DNA of 64,000 nt, from assembly GCF_016907875.1 (NCBI RefSeq), contig NZ_JAFBCU010000001.1, positions 372,001-436,000 on the forward strand, given 5' to 3'. Numbering within the stretch: position 1 is the stretch's first letter; each line of letters opens with the position of its first letter. Below, piece after piece: positions 8,012 through 17,949 of the stretch. Origin of the DNA: Arthrobacter roseus. GTDB taxonomy: Bacteria > Actinomycetota > Actinomycetes > Actinomycetales > Micrococcaceae. The position numbers and the translations under genes are program-made. Below the pieces are notes generated by a model. It did not search any database and had not been told where the DNA came from. It saw only the letters and a program-made list of their open reading frames with translations.

Positions 8012-9936
8012 CCCTTGTCCTTATTGGGCGGATTGTCCGGACCCTTCTCGGGCTTTCCGGAGTCCTTAGAAGGATCCGTGGACTTTTCTGGATCGGGTTT
8101 GCTGGTTTCCTCGTCCTTTGGAGCCTTTTCCGGTTCGGTGGCAACAGTCACCTCCACAACCGATCCAGGCTCCACCTCAGTGCCCGGAGGATAGCTCTGG
8201 GAGGTGATTGTCCCCGGTGCCACGACGGAGTTCTCTTCGTCCTTGAACTCGACGCGCAGGCTCAAAGCTGGATCCGTGAGTGTCGCTTCAGCTTCTTCTT
8301 TAGTCATGTCCACCACATTGGGAACCTTGACGGTTCCCGTGGAAATGACCAGATTCACCGTCGCATCGATTTTGACCTTCTCACCGAGCCCGGGATCTGT
8401 GGCAACTAGTCGGTCCCTGGGCACGCTGGCGCTGTTCGTTGTGGTGGTTGTCCCCGTAGTCAGGCCAAGACGCTGCAGCGTGTCACGTACCGCCGACTCC
8501 GTCTGACCCGCCAGATCGCCGGGGATAACGACAGACGAAGGCCCCTTGGAGACTACGATGGTCACTTCACTGTCCGGCAGGACCTGCTCGCCAGCCTCTG
8601 GAGAGGACTCAATGACCGTGCCCTGCTCCACCGAGTCATGGAAGTCTTCCTCAACCTGTGGGGTGAGACCAGCACCGTAGATCTCGTTCTGCGCCTCTGT
8701 TTCCGTCATCTCCGCAACGGTTGGAACCGCAACAGTGACAGGTTCCTCTGGCTGATTCATCTGGAGCAGAATGTAAGCTCCTGCGGCTAGAACGAGCGCC
8801 AGAACGATGAACAGTGTCACGATCCAGGCCCGACGGCGCTTCCGCCTGTCATCATGAGGATCATCGTCGCGGTTCAGTGCCATGACTGAAGTCCGTTCAT
8901 CCTCATCCAGAGCCTCTTCGTCAGGATGAACGTCGTCGTTCGTCAGCCTGCCACCAGCCCTCATACGTGCCATCGAGCGCGTCTCGCGCATGTCGACGTC
9001 GTTCGTCGCCATCCCGGCCACGCCAACTGTGGACATGGCCTCCGTCGGCGGCGCCCCTTCGGAACCATCTGGTGCAACAGCCACGCCCCTGCGTGCACTC
9101 TGAAGTGCGTCACGGAAATCAGCAGCATCCTGGAACCTGTGCGCGCGGTCCTTCTGCAAAGCCTTCGCAAGCACAGAATCCAGAGCAGCCGAAACGTCCT
9201 CGTTATAGACGCTCGGCGCATCCGGGTGCTCGCGCACGTGCTGGTACGCAACGGATACAGGGCTGTCGCCGACAAACGGGGGGCGGCCAGCAAGCATTTC
9301 ATAGAGAACACACGCAGCGGAGTAGAGGTCGCTGCGCGCATCCACTGTTTCACCGCGGGCCTGCTCCGGTGAGAGATACTGTGCAGTACCCAGAACCGCC
9401 TGAGTCTGGGTCATGGTGGCCGCGGAATCCGCCATAGCGCGAGCGATACCAAAGTCCATGACCTTGACCGCGCCATCAGGGGTAATCATGACGTTGGCCG
9501 GCTTGATATCGCGGTGAACAATGCCAGCCCGATGACTGTATTCCAGGGCGGCGAGGATACCAATCGTATGGTGAACTGCACCATCGACCGATAGTTCCCG
9601 GGACTTGATGTACTCGCGGATAGTTCGTCCGGCAACGTACTCCATGACGATGAACGGAACACGTACGTCGTCGTGCGCTGCGGCATTTGGCATGTCCTGA
9701 TCCCCAGTGTCGAAGATCGAGACGATTGCCGGATGATTTAGGGCTGCCACGGCCTGAGCTTCTCGGCGGAACCGCGACTGGAACAGTGGATCGCGGGCCA
9801 GATCCGGACGGAGCACCTTGATGGCCACCGAACGGCCCAGCAGGATGTCACGGGCAAGGTACACATCGGCCATGCCGCCTCGGCCGATGAGTTCACCTAC
9901 CTCGTAACGCCCGTTGAGGACGCGTTCAGGATTCAC
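8008..9936 (-). CDS. pknB: Serine/threonine protein kinase PknB with three PASTA domains
   Basis: The protein has 642 aa. The kinase domain is at about 11-275: G-loop GRGGMADVY, ATP lysine K40 (VAIKVL), catalytic loop HRDIKPANV, metal loop MDFGIA. A juxtamembrane region with Thr residues precedes one transmembrane helix (WIVTLFIVLALVLAAGAYIL), and three extracellular PASTA repeats follow, ending in a charged Lys/Asp/Pro tail. PASTA domains sense muropeptides or lipid II, and PknB phosphorylates cell-wall and division proteins and FhaA/FhaB. It is the last gene of the fhaA-pknB cluster, 45 bp after pknA. Confidence 0.97.
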   Translation of the reverse strand: MNPERVLNGRYEVGELIGRGGMADVYLARDILLGRSVAIKVLRPDLARDPLFQSRFRREAQAVAALNHPAIVSIFDTGDQDMPNAAAHDDVRVPFIVMEYVAGRTIREYIKSRELSVDGAVHHTIGILAALEYSHRAGIVHRDIKPANVMITPDGAVKVMDFGIARAMADSAATMTQTQAVLGTAQYLSPEQARGETVDARSDLYSAACVLYEMLAGRPPFVGDSPVSVAYQHVREHPDAPSVYNEDVSAALDSVLAKALQKDRAHRFQDAADFRDALQSARRGVAVAPDGSEGAPPTEAMSTVGVAGMATNDVDMRETRSMARMRAGGRLTNDDVHPDEEALDEDERTSVMALNRDDDPHDDRRKRRRAWIVTLFIVLALVLAAGAYILLQMNQPEEPVTVAVPTVAEMTETEAQNEIYGAGLTPQVEEDFHDSVEQGTVIESSPEAGEQVLPDSEVTIVVSKGPSSVVIPGDLAGQTESAVRDTLQRLGLTTGTTTTTNSASVPRDRLVATDPGLGEKVKIDATVNLVISTGTVKVPNVVDMTKEEAEATLTDPALSLRVEFKDEENSVVAPGTITSQSYPPGTEVEPGSVVEVTVATEPEKAPKDEETSKPDPEKSTDPSKDSGKPEKGPDNPPNKDKG

Positions 9937-9981
9937 TAGGGGTGTCCTTTCATCCGGATCAGCTGTTACTGGTGCGAGTTG

Positions 9982-11748
9982 CTATGGGCTGGTTGGCGAA
10001 GGGGTGGGCTCCGGCTGTGGATTACCGGTATCCGCCGGCGGGCCGGCCGAAACGAAGTAGGTCACCGTGCTGCCCTTGTCCACCTCTTGGCCCTCACCTG
10101 GATTCAGCTGCAGCACTGAACCCTGCTCCTGCGTGGACGGACGTGCACCACCGTTGGCGGGAACCAACTCCGCAGCTACCAGCTGTTGCCGGACAACGTT
10201 TTCCTGTTCGCCAATCAGGCCGCCAGGAACGGTGACCTGCTCCGCTCCCGTGGAATAGGTAACGGTGACTGCGTCCCCACGCTGCAGCGTGCCAACAGGC
10301 TGAACCTGAGTCACGATGTCTACCGGAACCTCAGCATTCGGCTGCGGATCCTCCACAACCTTGAGTCCCAGACCGGACAGCTCGGAGACTACCTGATTCA
10401 GCGGCTGCCCCTCATAAGCAGCGGCGTTCACCACTATCTCTTCAGGGACTTCCGTCGTTGGCTCCTGGCTGGGAGTTTCAGATTCGGACTCACTCTGGGA
10501 CGGCGACGGAGATGTAGACGGAGATTCAGAGGGAGACTTTGAAGTTGCCGGAGCAGAAGAAGACGGCGAGGTGCTCTCATCGTCCGCTGGGGAGAGCCCC
10601 TGGACGACAAAGAACCCGGCAACAGTTAAAATGATCAGGAGCAGAAGTGCGATCAGTGGAAGCGTCCACGGGCTGCGTCCACGACGTTCCGCCACGGGCT
10701 CTTCATCAAACTCCTCCTCAGTATTCCATTCCCGCTGTGCCGCTACGTCACCGGTATTTGCCGCAGCAGCCGCCCCAGCCCCCGCACCAGCCACAGTAGG
10801 CAGTGCCGACGTCGACGGCCGGGAAATAGCCTGCGTGGAGTCCTCTGGAGTAAGGGGAACCGCCGTGGTGGCGTCGTCGTCGCCCGTGAAGAGCAACATG
10901 CCGGGAACCGCAACCTCAGCAGCCCTGATGTCTCCACGCTGAATAGCGCTGACCGCCCGAGTCAAGGCATCCGCATTTGCTGGCCGATCTGCAGGATCCT
11001 TGGCGAGCATGGACATGACCAAGGCACGTACCGGAGCCGGCACCGACGTCGGCAACGGTGGCGGCGTGTCATTGACCTGCGCCAGCGCGATGGCGATCTG
11101 TGATTCGCCCGAGAACGGCCGACGGCCAGCAAGGACCTCGTAGCCGATGATTCCCAGCGCATAAATATCCGAAGAACCCGTAGCCTGCTGACCTGTGGCC
11201 TGTTCAGGGGCCAGGTACTGGGCAGTACCCATGACCTGACCGGTTTGCGTCAACGGCACCTGATCCGCGATGCGGGCAATACCGAAGTCCGTGATCTTGA
11301 CCTTGCCGTCTGGCATGATCAGCAGGTTACCGGGCTTGACGTCGCGGTGGACAAGGCCCTGTTCATGCGCGGCAGACAACGCAGCCGACGTCTGACCAAT
11401 GACCGAGAGGGTACGTTCTGGTGACAGAGTGCGGTCGCGTTCGATGATTGCCGACAGTGGTTGGCCGGGCACCAGCTCCATGACCAGGTAGCCGGAGCCC
11501 TCCTCCTCGCCGTAGTCGAAGACATTGGCAATGCCAGGGTGGCTCAGCAGCGCAGTGTGGCGTGCTTCAGCACGGAAACGGTTGAGGAAGCCGGGGTCAC
11601 CGGTATATTCCTCTTTCAGAATCTTTATGGCGACCACACGCCCAAGAACCTGGTCCTTGGCCTTCCAGACCTCACCCATTCCCCCAATAGCGATGCGGTC
11701 CGTGAGCTGGTACCTGCCGCCTAAGGTGATACCTGTTGTAGGTCTCAC
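9982..11748 (-). CDS. pknA: Serine/threonine protein kinase PknA-like with two PASTA domains
   Basis: The protein has 588 aa. The kinase domain is at about 12-270 with [11 protein letters not shown]42 (AIKIL), [10 protein letters not shown] and ITDFGIA. A linker of about 90 residues, a transmembrane helix ([20 protein letters not shown]), a long Ser/Pro/Glu-rich stretch and two PASTA repeats (from about 440 and 510) follow, with a Pro/Thr tail. By position it is PknA; the M. tuberculosis PknA lacks PASTA domains, so this form differs. Its ATG overlaps the pbpA stop by 4 bp, indicating translational coupling. Confidence 0.95.
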   Translation of the reverse strand: MRPTTGITLGGRYQLTDRIAIGGMGEVWKAKDQVLGRVVAIKILKEEYTGDPGFLNRFRAEARHTALLSHPGIANVFDYGEEEGSGYLVMELVPGQPLSAIIERDRTLSPERTLSVIGQTSAALSAAHEQGLVHRDVKPGNLLIMPDGKVKITDFGIARIADQVPLTQTGQVMGTAQYLAPEQATGQQATGSSDIYALGIIGYEVLAGRRPFSGESQIAIALAQVNDTPPPLPTSVPAPVRALVMSMLAKDPADRPANADALTRAVSAIQRGDIRAAEVAVPGMLLFTGDDDATTAVPLTPEDSTQAISRPSTSALPTVAGAGAGAAAAANTGDVAAQREWNTEEEFDEEPVAERRGRSPWTLPLIALLLLIILTVAGFFVVQGLSPADDESTSPSSSAPATSKSPSESPSTSPSPSQSESESETPSQEPTTEVPEEIVVNAAAYEGQPLNQVVSELSGLGLKVVEDPQPNAEVPVDIVTQVQPVGTLQRGDAVTVTYSTGAEQVTVPGGLIGEQENVVRQQLVAAELVPANGGARPSTQEQGSVLQLNPGEGQEVDKGSTVTYFVSAGPPADTGNPQPEPTPSPTSP

Positions 11749-13196
11749 TTGTTCAACACCGCCTCTAGAAGTTTCTTAGCGCTTGGACTTGTTAGTTGTG
11801 CCCCCGTTGGGACGTCTACATTTTCAATGACAATCGTGACCACAACCTTTGGATCATCCGCCGGAGCAAAACCGGTGTACCAGGAATTGTTGCCCGTGGT
11901 CCCCTGAAGCAGTTCTGCGGTTCCTGTCTTGGATGCCACATCGACACCGGGAATCTGTGCACTGGTTGCGGTGCCGCGCTCTGTAGTTCCGATCATCCAT
12001 TCGGTGATCTGGTTCGCTACCTCCGGCGAAGTGGAGGTGTTCAGGACCTCCGGCTGTGGCTCCTCTATGACCCGCAGATCCGGAGCACGAACCGAACGGA
12101 CCAGCTGCGGCTTCATCTGAACGCCGTCGTTGGCAATCGCCGCTGTCATCATGGCAATCTCCAGCGGGGTGGCCTTCACGTTGTACTGACCAATGGCCGA
12201 TTGCGCCAGTTGTGGTTCGTTGAGATCCTCTTCGGGAAACTGGCTCGGCTCCACGCGAGTGGGTATGAACAGCTGCTCACCGAAGCCGAATTCGCGTGCT
12301 TCTTTGAGGATAGTGTCCTGACCCAGTTCAAGTGCGATTCCGGCAAACGCGGTATTGCAGGAATGTGCGAGTGCGAAGGCAAAGTCCGCCACTGAACGGC
12401 TGGAACACTGTCCGCCGACGTAGTTTGGCAGCTGGTACGTGGTTCCCTTGAGTTCAAGGTTCTGCGGGTTCGGCAGCTCCGAATCGGCATCATACTGATC
12501 AGATTCCAGGGCCGCGGCTGTGTCAATGATTTTGAACACTGAACCGGGCGCGAGCAGCTTCTGGGTAGCCGGATTGATGTAAGGAGACAATCCGGGGGTA
12601 TTGATCAGCTGCTGCATGTTTTCGTTTACTACTTGCGTATTGGCTCCAGCTAGCAGATTCGGATCATAGGAGGGCTTCGATACCATCGCCTTGATGTCCC
12701 CTGTTGCAGGGTCCATCACCACTATTGAGCCCTGTTGGCCCTCAGGGATGAGGTCCCATGCAAGCTGCTGCAGTTGTGGGTCAATGGTTAGTTCGACCGA
12801 GGCGCCCTGCCCCATACTGCCGTTGAACAAGCCCGCCATACGGTCGAAGAACTGTGAATCGCTGGTACCCGAAAGCTGCTCCTGCAGGGCTGATTCGAGC
12901 TGCGTAGCTCCGTGGGAGAGCGAGAAGAACCCGGTCAGGTGGGCGTACATGTTTGGCTCGTTGTATACACGCTGATAGGGGAACGGCCCATCGGTTTCCA
13001 CCGATTCAGCGATCGGTTTGCCGTCAACGAGTATGGACCCACGATTATCGCCGAAATTCTGCAACACCGTGCGCCGGTTCAAAGGATTATCTGTGAGCGT
13101 CTCGGCACCGATGAACTGGACATAGGTCAGCGAACCGAAGAGCAGAGTGAACATGGCAACGGCGACAATCCACGACGTACGAATGGCATGGTTCAT
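11745..13196 (-). CDS. pbpA: Class B penicillin-binding protein (transpeptidase)
   Basis: The protein has 483 aa with an N-terminal membrane anchor (about 9-30), a dimerisation domain, and a transpeptidase domain from about 150. Active-site motifs are SVFK in APGSVFKII (nucleophile Ser), SCN in AHSCNTAF, and KTG in SKTGTAE. It cross-links peptidoglycan, paired with the RodA-type glycosyltransferase encoded immediately upstream; their genes overlap by 4 bp. Synteny matches Rv0016c. Regulation by the adjacent kinases is known for homologues and is inferred here. Confidence 0.96.
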   Translation of the reverse strand: MNHAIRTSWIVAVAMFTLLFGSLTYVQFIGAETLTDNPLNRRTVLQNFGDNRGSILVDGKPIAESVETDGPFPYQRVYNEPNMYAHLTGFFSLSHGATQLESALQEQLSGTSDSQFFDRMAGLFNGSMGQGASVELTIDPQLQQLAWDLIPEGQQGSIVVMDPATGDIKAMVSKPSYDPNLLAGANTQVVNENMQQLINTPGLSPYINPATQKLLAPGSVFKIIDTAAALESDQYDADSELPNPQNLELKGTTYQLPNYVGGQCSSRSVADFAFALAHSCNTAFAGIALELGQDTILKEAREFGFGEQLFIPTRVEPSQFPEEDLNEPQLAQSAIGQYNVKATPLEIAMMTAAIANDGVQMKPQLVRSVRAPDLRVIEEPQPEVLNTSTSPEVANQITEWMIGTTERGTATSAQIPGVDVASKTGTAELLQGTTGNNSWYTGFAPADDPKVVVTIVIENVDVPTGAQLTSPSAKKLLEAVLNK

Positions 13197-14617
13197 GCTG
13201 ATCCCACCTCTTCGTCCGTTGGCCGTCTTCTAAACGAAGTCTGTTTTCCGGCAAGCACCTTCGGTTGCTCATCAGTGCTGGGGATAGGGCCAGTTACGGC
13301 AGGACGCCGCGCTGTTTCCGAAATGGACAACAGCAGGGCAACAATGATCCAGTTTGCCAGCAGAGCGGATCCGCCAGCGGACATGAAGGGCGTGGTCAAA
13401 CCCGTCAGCGGTATCAAGCGGGTAACGCCTCCGATTACCACAAAGCACTGGAGGGCGATCGTGAACGACAAGCCCGTGGCGAGCAGTTTGCCGAACCCGT
13501 CTTTGGTTCCCAACGCGGCCCGGAACCCTCGAGAGATCAAGAGGACATACAAAAGAACGATCGCAAATAACCCGATCAGGCCTAGTTCTTCACCGAGGGA
13601 CGCAATGATCATGTCTGAATTGGCATACGTCACGAGTCCGGGGCGGCCTTCACCGAGACCTGTCCCCACCAGACCGCCGCTGGCCAGGCCAAAGAGGCCC
13701 TGCACCACCTGGCCGCTGCCGCCTGGAACGCGGTCGTAGACCTCTGGATCAAAGGCGTTGATCCAACTGTCGATCCGTAGGGCAACGTGTGAAAAAAGTT
13801 GCATAGCCACGAATCCGCCAATAGCGATCATGGCCAGACCAATCAGGATCCAGCTGATGCGTCCTGTCGCGACATAGATCATGGCCATGAATAGACCGAA
13901 GAAGAGCACGGATGTCCCCAGGTCCCGCTGGAAGACCAGAACGCCAATACTGACCATCCATGCGGCAATCATGGGCGCCAGATCCTTGAAGCGCGGCAGT
14001 TGCAAGGGGCCGATCTTCTTGCCCGCGAGGAGGATGAGATCACGGTTTGTCGATAGATACCCTGCAAAGAATATAGCGAGGGTGATCTTGGCGATTTCTC
14101 CCGGCTGGAAAGTGCCGATGCCAACGCTGATCCAAATGCGGGCACCGTTGATGGTCAATCCCAGGGGTGTCAGCGGCAGCAGCAGCAGAACGGCACTGAC
14201 CAACAGAGAGATATAGGTGAACCGCCGCAACACTCTGTGATCCCTGAAGAGCCAGATGATGGCCGCGGCCGCTACCATGGCGACTGCGGTCAACATAGCC
14301 TGGCTGCCAGCAGCATGTTGTTCCTCCGGCAAAGTGAGATCCAAGCGGGCGATCATCGCCAAGCCGATCCCGTTCAGGGCAGTGGCGATGGGGAGAATGA
14401 GGGGGTCAGCATACTTAGCCCGGATGCGCAGAATGACGTGGATCGCCAGAGCCAGCCCCGCGAACAGCCCATTGGCCACAAAGAATCCGCTATCCAGCGG
14501 CGTTCCACCACCAAGTGCCACCAGGACGTTCGCTCCGACACCGGCAATGAGCGCCAGCAGAAGCAGCATCAGCTCAATGTTCCGCCGTGGTTTGGGGGCT
14601 GTTAGTACGTCGCTCAT
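13193..14617 (-). CDS. rodA: SEDS-family peptidoglycan glycosyltransferase (RodA/FtsW)
   Basis: This 474-aa integral membrane protein has ten or more transmembrane helices and SEDS signatures such as FQPGEIAKI, FQRDLGTS and SLGEELGLIG. RodA polymerises lipid II into glycan strands, working with a class B PBP; pbpA is the next gene. It begins 3 bp after the phosphatase gene ends. The C-terminal 50 residues are polar and cytoplasmic. RodA and FtsW cannot be fully separated by sequence, but this locus holds RodA in actinobacteria. Confidence 0.95.
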   Translation of the reverse strand: MSDVLTAPKPRRNIELMLLLLALIAGVGANVLVALGGGTPLDSGFFVANGLFAGLALAIHVILRIRAKYADPLILPIATALNGIGLAMIARLDLTLPEEQHAAGSQAMLTAVAMVAAAAIIWLFRDHRVLRRFTYISLLVSAVLLLLPLTPLGLTINGARIWISVGIGTFQPGEIAKITLAIFFAGYLSTNRDLILLAGKKIGPLQLPRFKDLAPMIAAWMVSIGVLVFQRDLGTSVLFFGLFMAMIYVATGRISWILIGLAMIAIGGFVAMQLFSHVALRIDSWINAFDPEVYDRVPGGSGQVVQGLFGLASGGLVGTGLGEGRPGLVTYANSDMIIASLGEELGLIGLFAIVLLYVLLISRGFRAALGTKDGFGKLLATGLSFTIALQCFVVIGGVTRLIPLTGLTTPFMSAGGSALLANWIIVALLLSISETARRPAVTGPIPSTDEQPKVLAGKQTSFRRRPTDEEVGSA

Positions 14618-14619
14618 AC

Positions 14620-16209
14620 TCAGTTCCCCTCACAACGTCGGGCTGCGGCCTCACCCGAGATGGCCGGGGCCGACGGGGAAACGGAGGATGTGGGGCTCGA
14701 GGTTGGAGAAGATGACGAGCTAGTAGACTTCGAGGCACTGGGACTCGGGCTGGCTTTGCTGCTGGTTGAGGACGTCGGCTCCGGTTTTGGCTCCGGTGAA
14801 GTATCTGATTCTGGGGATGGCGCCGTTACCGCACGTGCGGTACAGCGCAGCTCATCCACGATCTCCTGGGCGTGTTCCAGATCCCGGGCAGGAAGCGTGG
14901 TCTCTAGCCGGTCTCTTGAGTACTCTGGCAAACTGGAAACGGGGATTTCTGTGACGTCAGTGACCTGGGACAGCTCAATAGGTCCAAGCGTCTGAGAGAC
15001 GCCATTGAAAATGGCGACGCGGTCGTCGACAGCGGATACGTAGTACCGGGTCTGAGTCCACAGATACCCAAATCCCAGGACCGCGATGAGGATCAGCGTC
15101 ATCAGCGCAAGGAACGTCGGGATGACCCAACGCCGTCTGGGTGAATCCCGCTGATCAGGAGTCTCTTCTAGGGGAGACCCATCATGCTCGGGCGCCTTGT
15201 GCATGAGCAGCTTTGCCGCACGGCGCTCATTCGACTGCTTGGTGACAATCGGGATCTGCCCGGTCTCCGTTGCCAAAGCCGCAGAGCCGACCAATTCGTG
15301 GGGTCGTTGTGCCAGATCCCGGCGGATCATATCGGCACGAATAGTATCGTCGACGGTTGTTGTCTTCTGCTTCCGTGCCTGAGAATCTTCAACGGCTGGA
15401 CCTGGTGCAACTGTGTCGTCGTCGCCGTCGACCCGCGCGCGGACACGCACCGGCTCAGGCGGAACCACCGGCACGACTGAATCGTCCTCGGTGGCCTCAG
15501 CTACCTCAATGACAGCAACCGTCACGTTGTCCGGAGCGCCACCGGCGAGGGTGAGCTCTACCAGAGTATTGACGCACTCCCGGAGGCTGGACGACTCCCG
15601 AAAAACCTGCTCAATGGCTGCATCTCGCAAAACCGCCATTAAACCGTCAGAGCACAGCAGCCATTTCTCGCCCGGAACGGCGTCGTAGGTTTCAACGTCG
15701 AGTTCAGGGCTGGCATCGACATCGCCCAGGACCCGCATCAACACGTTCTTGTGCGGATGGACCTCTGCCTCTTCCGGCCTCAGCCGCCCCTCGTCAATGA
15801 GCCGCTGCACAAAGGTGTGGTCTATGCTCATTTGCTCAAAAACATTGTCCTTGAGCCTATACGCACGCGAATCCCCGATATGCGCAAGGGTTATATGGTT
15901 TCCATCGAGCAACAGGGCCGTGCAGGTGGTGCCCATACCGGCGAGCTGCGGATTGGTTCCCACGAGTTCGGACAGCAGCGAATTGGCGGTCTGAATTTCA
16001 TCGGCCAAGATCGTCGCGGCGTCGCCGTCGTATTGATGGTCCAGATGAACAAGGTCCAGCACAGTAGAAGCAGAAGCAATGTTTCCGCCCGCATGGCCAC
16101 CCATGCCGTCCGCCACAACCGCCAGGTTCTGGCCCACATACGCTGAATCGTCATTTTTAGCACGTGAGCCAACATCGGAGCGCACCGCATAGCGCAGAAT
16201 TAGCGCCAT
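14620..16209 (-). CDS. pstP: PP2C-family protein phosphatase PstP
   Basis: The protein has 529 aa. The PP2C domain (about 1-235) shows GSRAKNDDS, VADGMGGHAGG, the ALLLDGNHITLAHIGDSRAY core and SDGL, with the aspartates that bind Mn/Mg. A variable linker, one transmembrane helix (WVIPTFLALMTLILIAVLGF) and an extracellular part ending in a Ser/Pro/Thr-rich tail follow. It is the sole cognate phosphatase expected to reverse PknA/PknB phosphorylation. It ends 2 bp before rodA and starts 1 bp after fhaB. Confidence 0.96.
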   Translation of the reverse strand: MALILRYAVRSDVGSRAKNDDSAYVGQNLAVVADGMGGHAGGNIASASTVLDLVHLDHQYDGDAATILADEIQTANSLLSELVGTNPQLAGMGTTCTALLLDGNHITLAHIGDSRAYRLKDNVFEQMSIDHTFVQRLIDEGRLRPEEAEVHPHKNVLMRVLGDVDASPELDVETYDAVPGEKWLLCSDGLMAVLRDAAIEQVFRESSSLRECVNTLVELTLAGGAPDNVTVAVIEVAEATEDDSVVPVVPPEPVRVRARVDGDDDTVAPGPAVEDSQARKQKTTTVDDTIRADMIRRDLAQRPHELVGSAALATETGQIPIVTKQSNERRAAKLLMHKAPEHDGSPLEETPDQRDSPRRRWVIPTFLALMTLILIAVLGFGYLWTQTRYYVSAVDDRVAIFNGVSQTLGPIELSQVTDVTEIPVSSLPEYSRDRLETTLPARDLEHAQEIVDELRCTARAVTAPSPESDTSPEPKPEPTSSTSSKASPSPSASKSTSSSSSPTSSPTSSVSPSAPAISGEAAARRCEGN

Positions 16210-16210
16210 C

Positions 16211-16672
16211 CTATGGCCTCAATTCGATGACCGTCTTGCCGATCCGGATGGGTACTCCGGGTTCAACGGGAAGTGCACGCGTCAGTTGGCTTCCAGACAC
16301 GAAGGTTCCGTTGGTGGAACCCAGGTCTTCCACGAACCATCGACTGCCCTGAGGGAACAGACGCGCGTGCCGACCCGAGGCGTAGTCATCATCCAGAACT
16401 AGTGTTGCTTCCTGAGCGCGGCCGAGGAGGATGGGGCTGTTGGTCAGCTCCAGGGTGGTTCCTTTGAGCGGGCCTTCGGTGACGATGAGTTCCCTTGCGG
16501 ATTTTCTCGGCGCTGTGTTGGCTGAGGGAACCTGGCGCGCAGGCCTGACTCCGGTACGTGTGCGTTGCCCGACCATCAGATCGCGGCGAAGTGCACTCAC
16601 AATGCTTATCACCAAGACCCACAACAGGATCAGAAAGCCATATCGCAAAAGCGTCAACGTCAGGTCACTCAT
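16211..16672 (-). CDS. fhaB: FHA-domain protein FhaB (FipA-type)
   Basis: The protein has 153 aa: an N-terminal transmembrane helix (about 6-27), a short linker with Thr residues, and a forkhead-associated domain at about 65-150 with LLGRAQEATLVL, ASGRHARLF and DLGSTNGTFV. FHA domains bind phosphothreonine, here probably on PknA/PknB or their targets. In mycobacteria the FhaB equivalent (FipA) links kinases to the divisome. It overlaps fhaA by 4 bp. Confidence 0.93.
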   Translation of the reverse strand: MSDLTLTLLRYGFLILLWVLVISIVSALRRDLMVGQRTRTGVRPARQVPSANTAPRKSARELIVTEGPLKGTTLELTNSPILLGRAQEATLVLDDDYASGRHARLFPQGSRWFVEDLGSTNGTFVSGSQLTRALPVEPGVPIRIGKTVIELRP

Positions 16673-17406
16673 TCGGCGGCTCCGCCATTGGTGGGAATCA
16701 AGCGGAAAATAGCCCTTGCCCGGCCCATGGTGATGACAGAACCGTCTGTGAGCTCCGCTTGACCGTGTAACCGTTCCCCATTGACATAACTTCCGTTGGT
16801 GGAGCCGAGATCCACTGCGAGGACCGAGGAGCCTTTGCGGCGGATTTCGAGGTGTCTACGTGACACTCCGGTGTCTTCCACCCGAATATCAGCTTCAGCG
16901 GACCGTCCGATAATCGCCGATTCAAGCGTCAGCGAGTGGCGGTGGCCGTCTATGTCAAGAACGGGTTCATTGCGTGTGGGACGTCGCGAAGGGGCAGCCG
17001 GTGCCTTCGGCGCCGCGGATTGGCGCGGTTGGCCGGCCTTCTCGGTGGTGGAATCGATCTCCAACACACCGGCTTTCAGATCCGTATCCCGCATGAAGGA
17101 CACGCGCACCGGGCCGCGAAGCGTGTAGTTCTGGCTGTTGACGTGCTTAATCACGACGTCGCAGAGTTCCTCGGCGAGGGGAGCGCCCCACTCCTGAGCG
17201 TGGGCAAAATCGGCTGCCGAGAGACGGGCGGCGAAAACATTGGGGGCGAGGGTGCGGCCCTCTCCGATCGTGTAAGACTTGTTGTCCAGTTCGCGGCGCA
17301 GCGCGCTGGCGATTTCTACCGGCTGAACTTCCGCCTTTGAACCCGTGGAGAAGGCGCCGCGGACTACCTTTTCAATGCCGCGCTCGACGTTGTCGAGAAT
17401 GCCCAT
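16669..17406 (-). CDS. fhaA: DUF3662 and FHA-domain protein FhaA
   Basis: The protein has 245 aa. Residues 1-120 form the DUF3662 (FhaA N-terminal) domain starting MGILDNVERGIEKVV; a basic linker follows; the FHA domain (about 155-240) has SAIIGRSAEADI, VSRRHLEIR and DLGSTNGSYVNG. FhaA homologues bind phosphorylated MviN/MurJ and kinase partners and modulate peptidoglycan synthesis. The GGAGG in the leader 7 nt before the ATG is a good ribosome site. It is the first gene of the seven-gene minus-strand cluster down to pknB. Confidence 0.95.
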   Translation of the reverse strand: MGILDNVERGIEKVVRGAFSTGSKAEVQPVEIASALRRELDNKSYTIGEGRTLAPNVFAARLSAADFAHAQEWGAPLAEELCDVVIKHVNSQNYTLRGPVRVSFMRDTDLKAGVLEIDSTTEKAGQPRQSAAPKAPAAPSRRPTRNEPVLDIDGHRHSLTLESAIIGRSAEADIRVEDTGVSRRHLEIRRKGSSVLAVDLGSTNGSYVNGERLHGQAELTDGSVITMGRARAIFRLIPTNGGAAE

Positions 17407-17765
17407 TCGTTGCCTCCTCCCGTTGTGTCATATCTGATTCCGCTCCAGCTGAGGCTACCCGTCCCATCCGACGGGTAGGCACCGAGCAACGATAATCGTG
17501 CCCGGACTGCCTCGTGCATACTTCCCGATACTACTTGGGGAGTATGGAAATGACCTTAATCAGGGCATTGTCGAAGCCAATTAGTGATAACGATTCGTGC
17601 TCCCGGTTAGTTGCACGGTGTCCACCATCTCAGGCTTCGCGTCTCCTCAAGAGATTGGCGGTTGCAGACCGGCAAAGGTAGGCGGACGTGGTTTAGGTTA
17701 AACGGCATGACTTTGGTTATGATGGATCTCGCTGTTCTTGGAGGTTTCGACCTCCAAAGCACTAT
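17407..17765. promoter_or_regulatory. Divergent spacer: leader of the fhaA operon and promoter region of tRNA-Leu
   Basis: I see no gene here. Near fhaA there is an inverted repeat CTACCCGTC (17455-17463) / GACGGGTAG (17470-17478) with a 6-nt loop that would fold in the operon leader RNA. Ahead of the tRNA a TATGAT hexamer (17718-17723) could be a -10 element, with TTAGGT about 19 bp upstream as a weak -35. Both promoter assignments are guesses from sequence. Confidence 0.4.
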
Positions 17766-17848
17766 GCGCGAGTGGCGGAACGGCAGACGCGCTGGCTTCA
17801 GGTGCCAGTATCCGAAAGGGTGTGGGGGTTCAAATCCCCCCTCGCGCA
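17766..17848 (+). tRNA. tRNA-Leu (CAG)
   Basis: The acceptor arms GCGCGAG (17766-17772) and CTCGCGC (17841-17847) pair perfectly, followed by discriminator A; CCA is not encoded. The D-arm, anticodon arm CTGGC-TTCAGGT-GCCAG (anticodon CAG, reads CUG), a long class II variable arm and the T-arm with GGTTCAAATCC are all present. It lies after fhaA, as leuT does in mycobacteria. Confidence 0.95.
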
Positions 17849-17851
17849 CAG

Positions 17852-17897
17852 AAAACAAAGAGCACCTCCGGCTGTGTCCGGGGGTGCTCTTTGTTTT
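17852..17897. terminator. Bidirectional intrinsic terminator
   Basis: AAAACAAAGAGCACCTCCGG (17852-17871) and CCGGGGGTGCTCTTTGTTTT (17878-17897) form a long stem (one mismatch) with a 6-nt loop. The stem is flanked by T-runs in both directions. It can end the tRNA-Leu transcript and the convergent antiporter transcript. Confidence 0.9.
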
Positions 17898-17949
17898 ATC
17901 TGAGCCGCAGTGGGCGGACCGGCGTTTTCTAGGTGAATTCCACCGTGAA

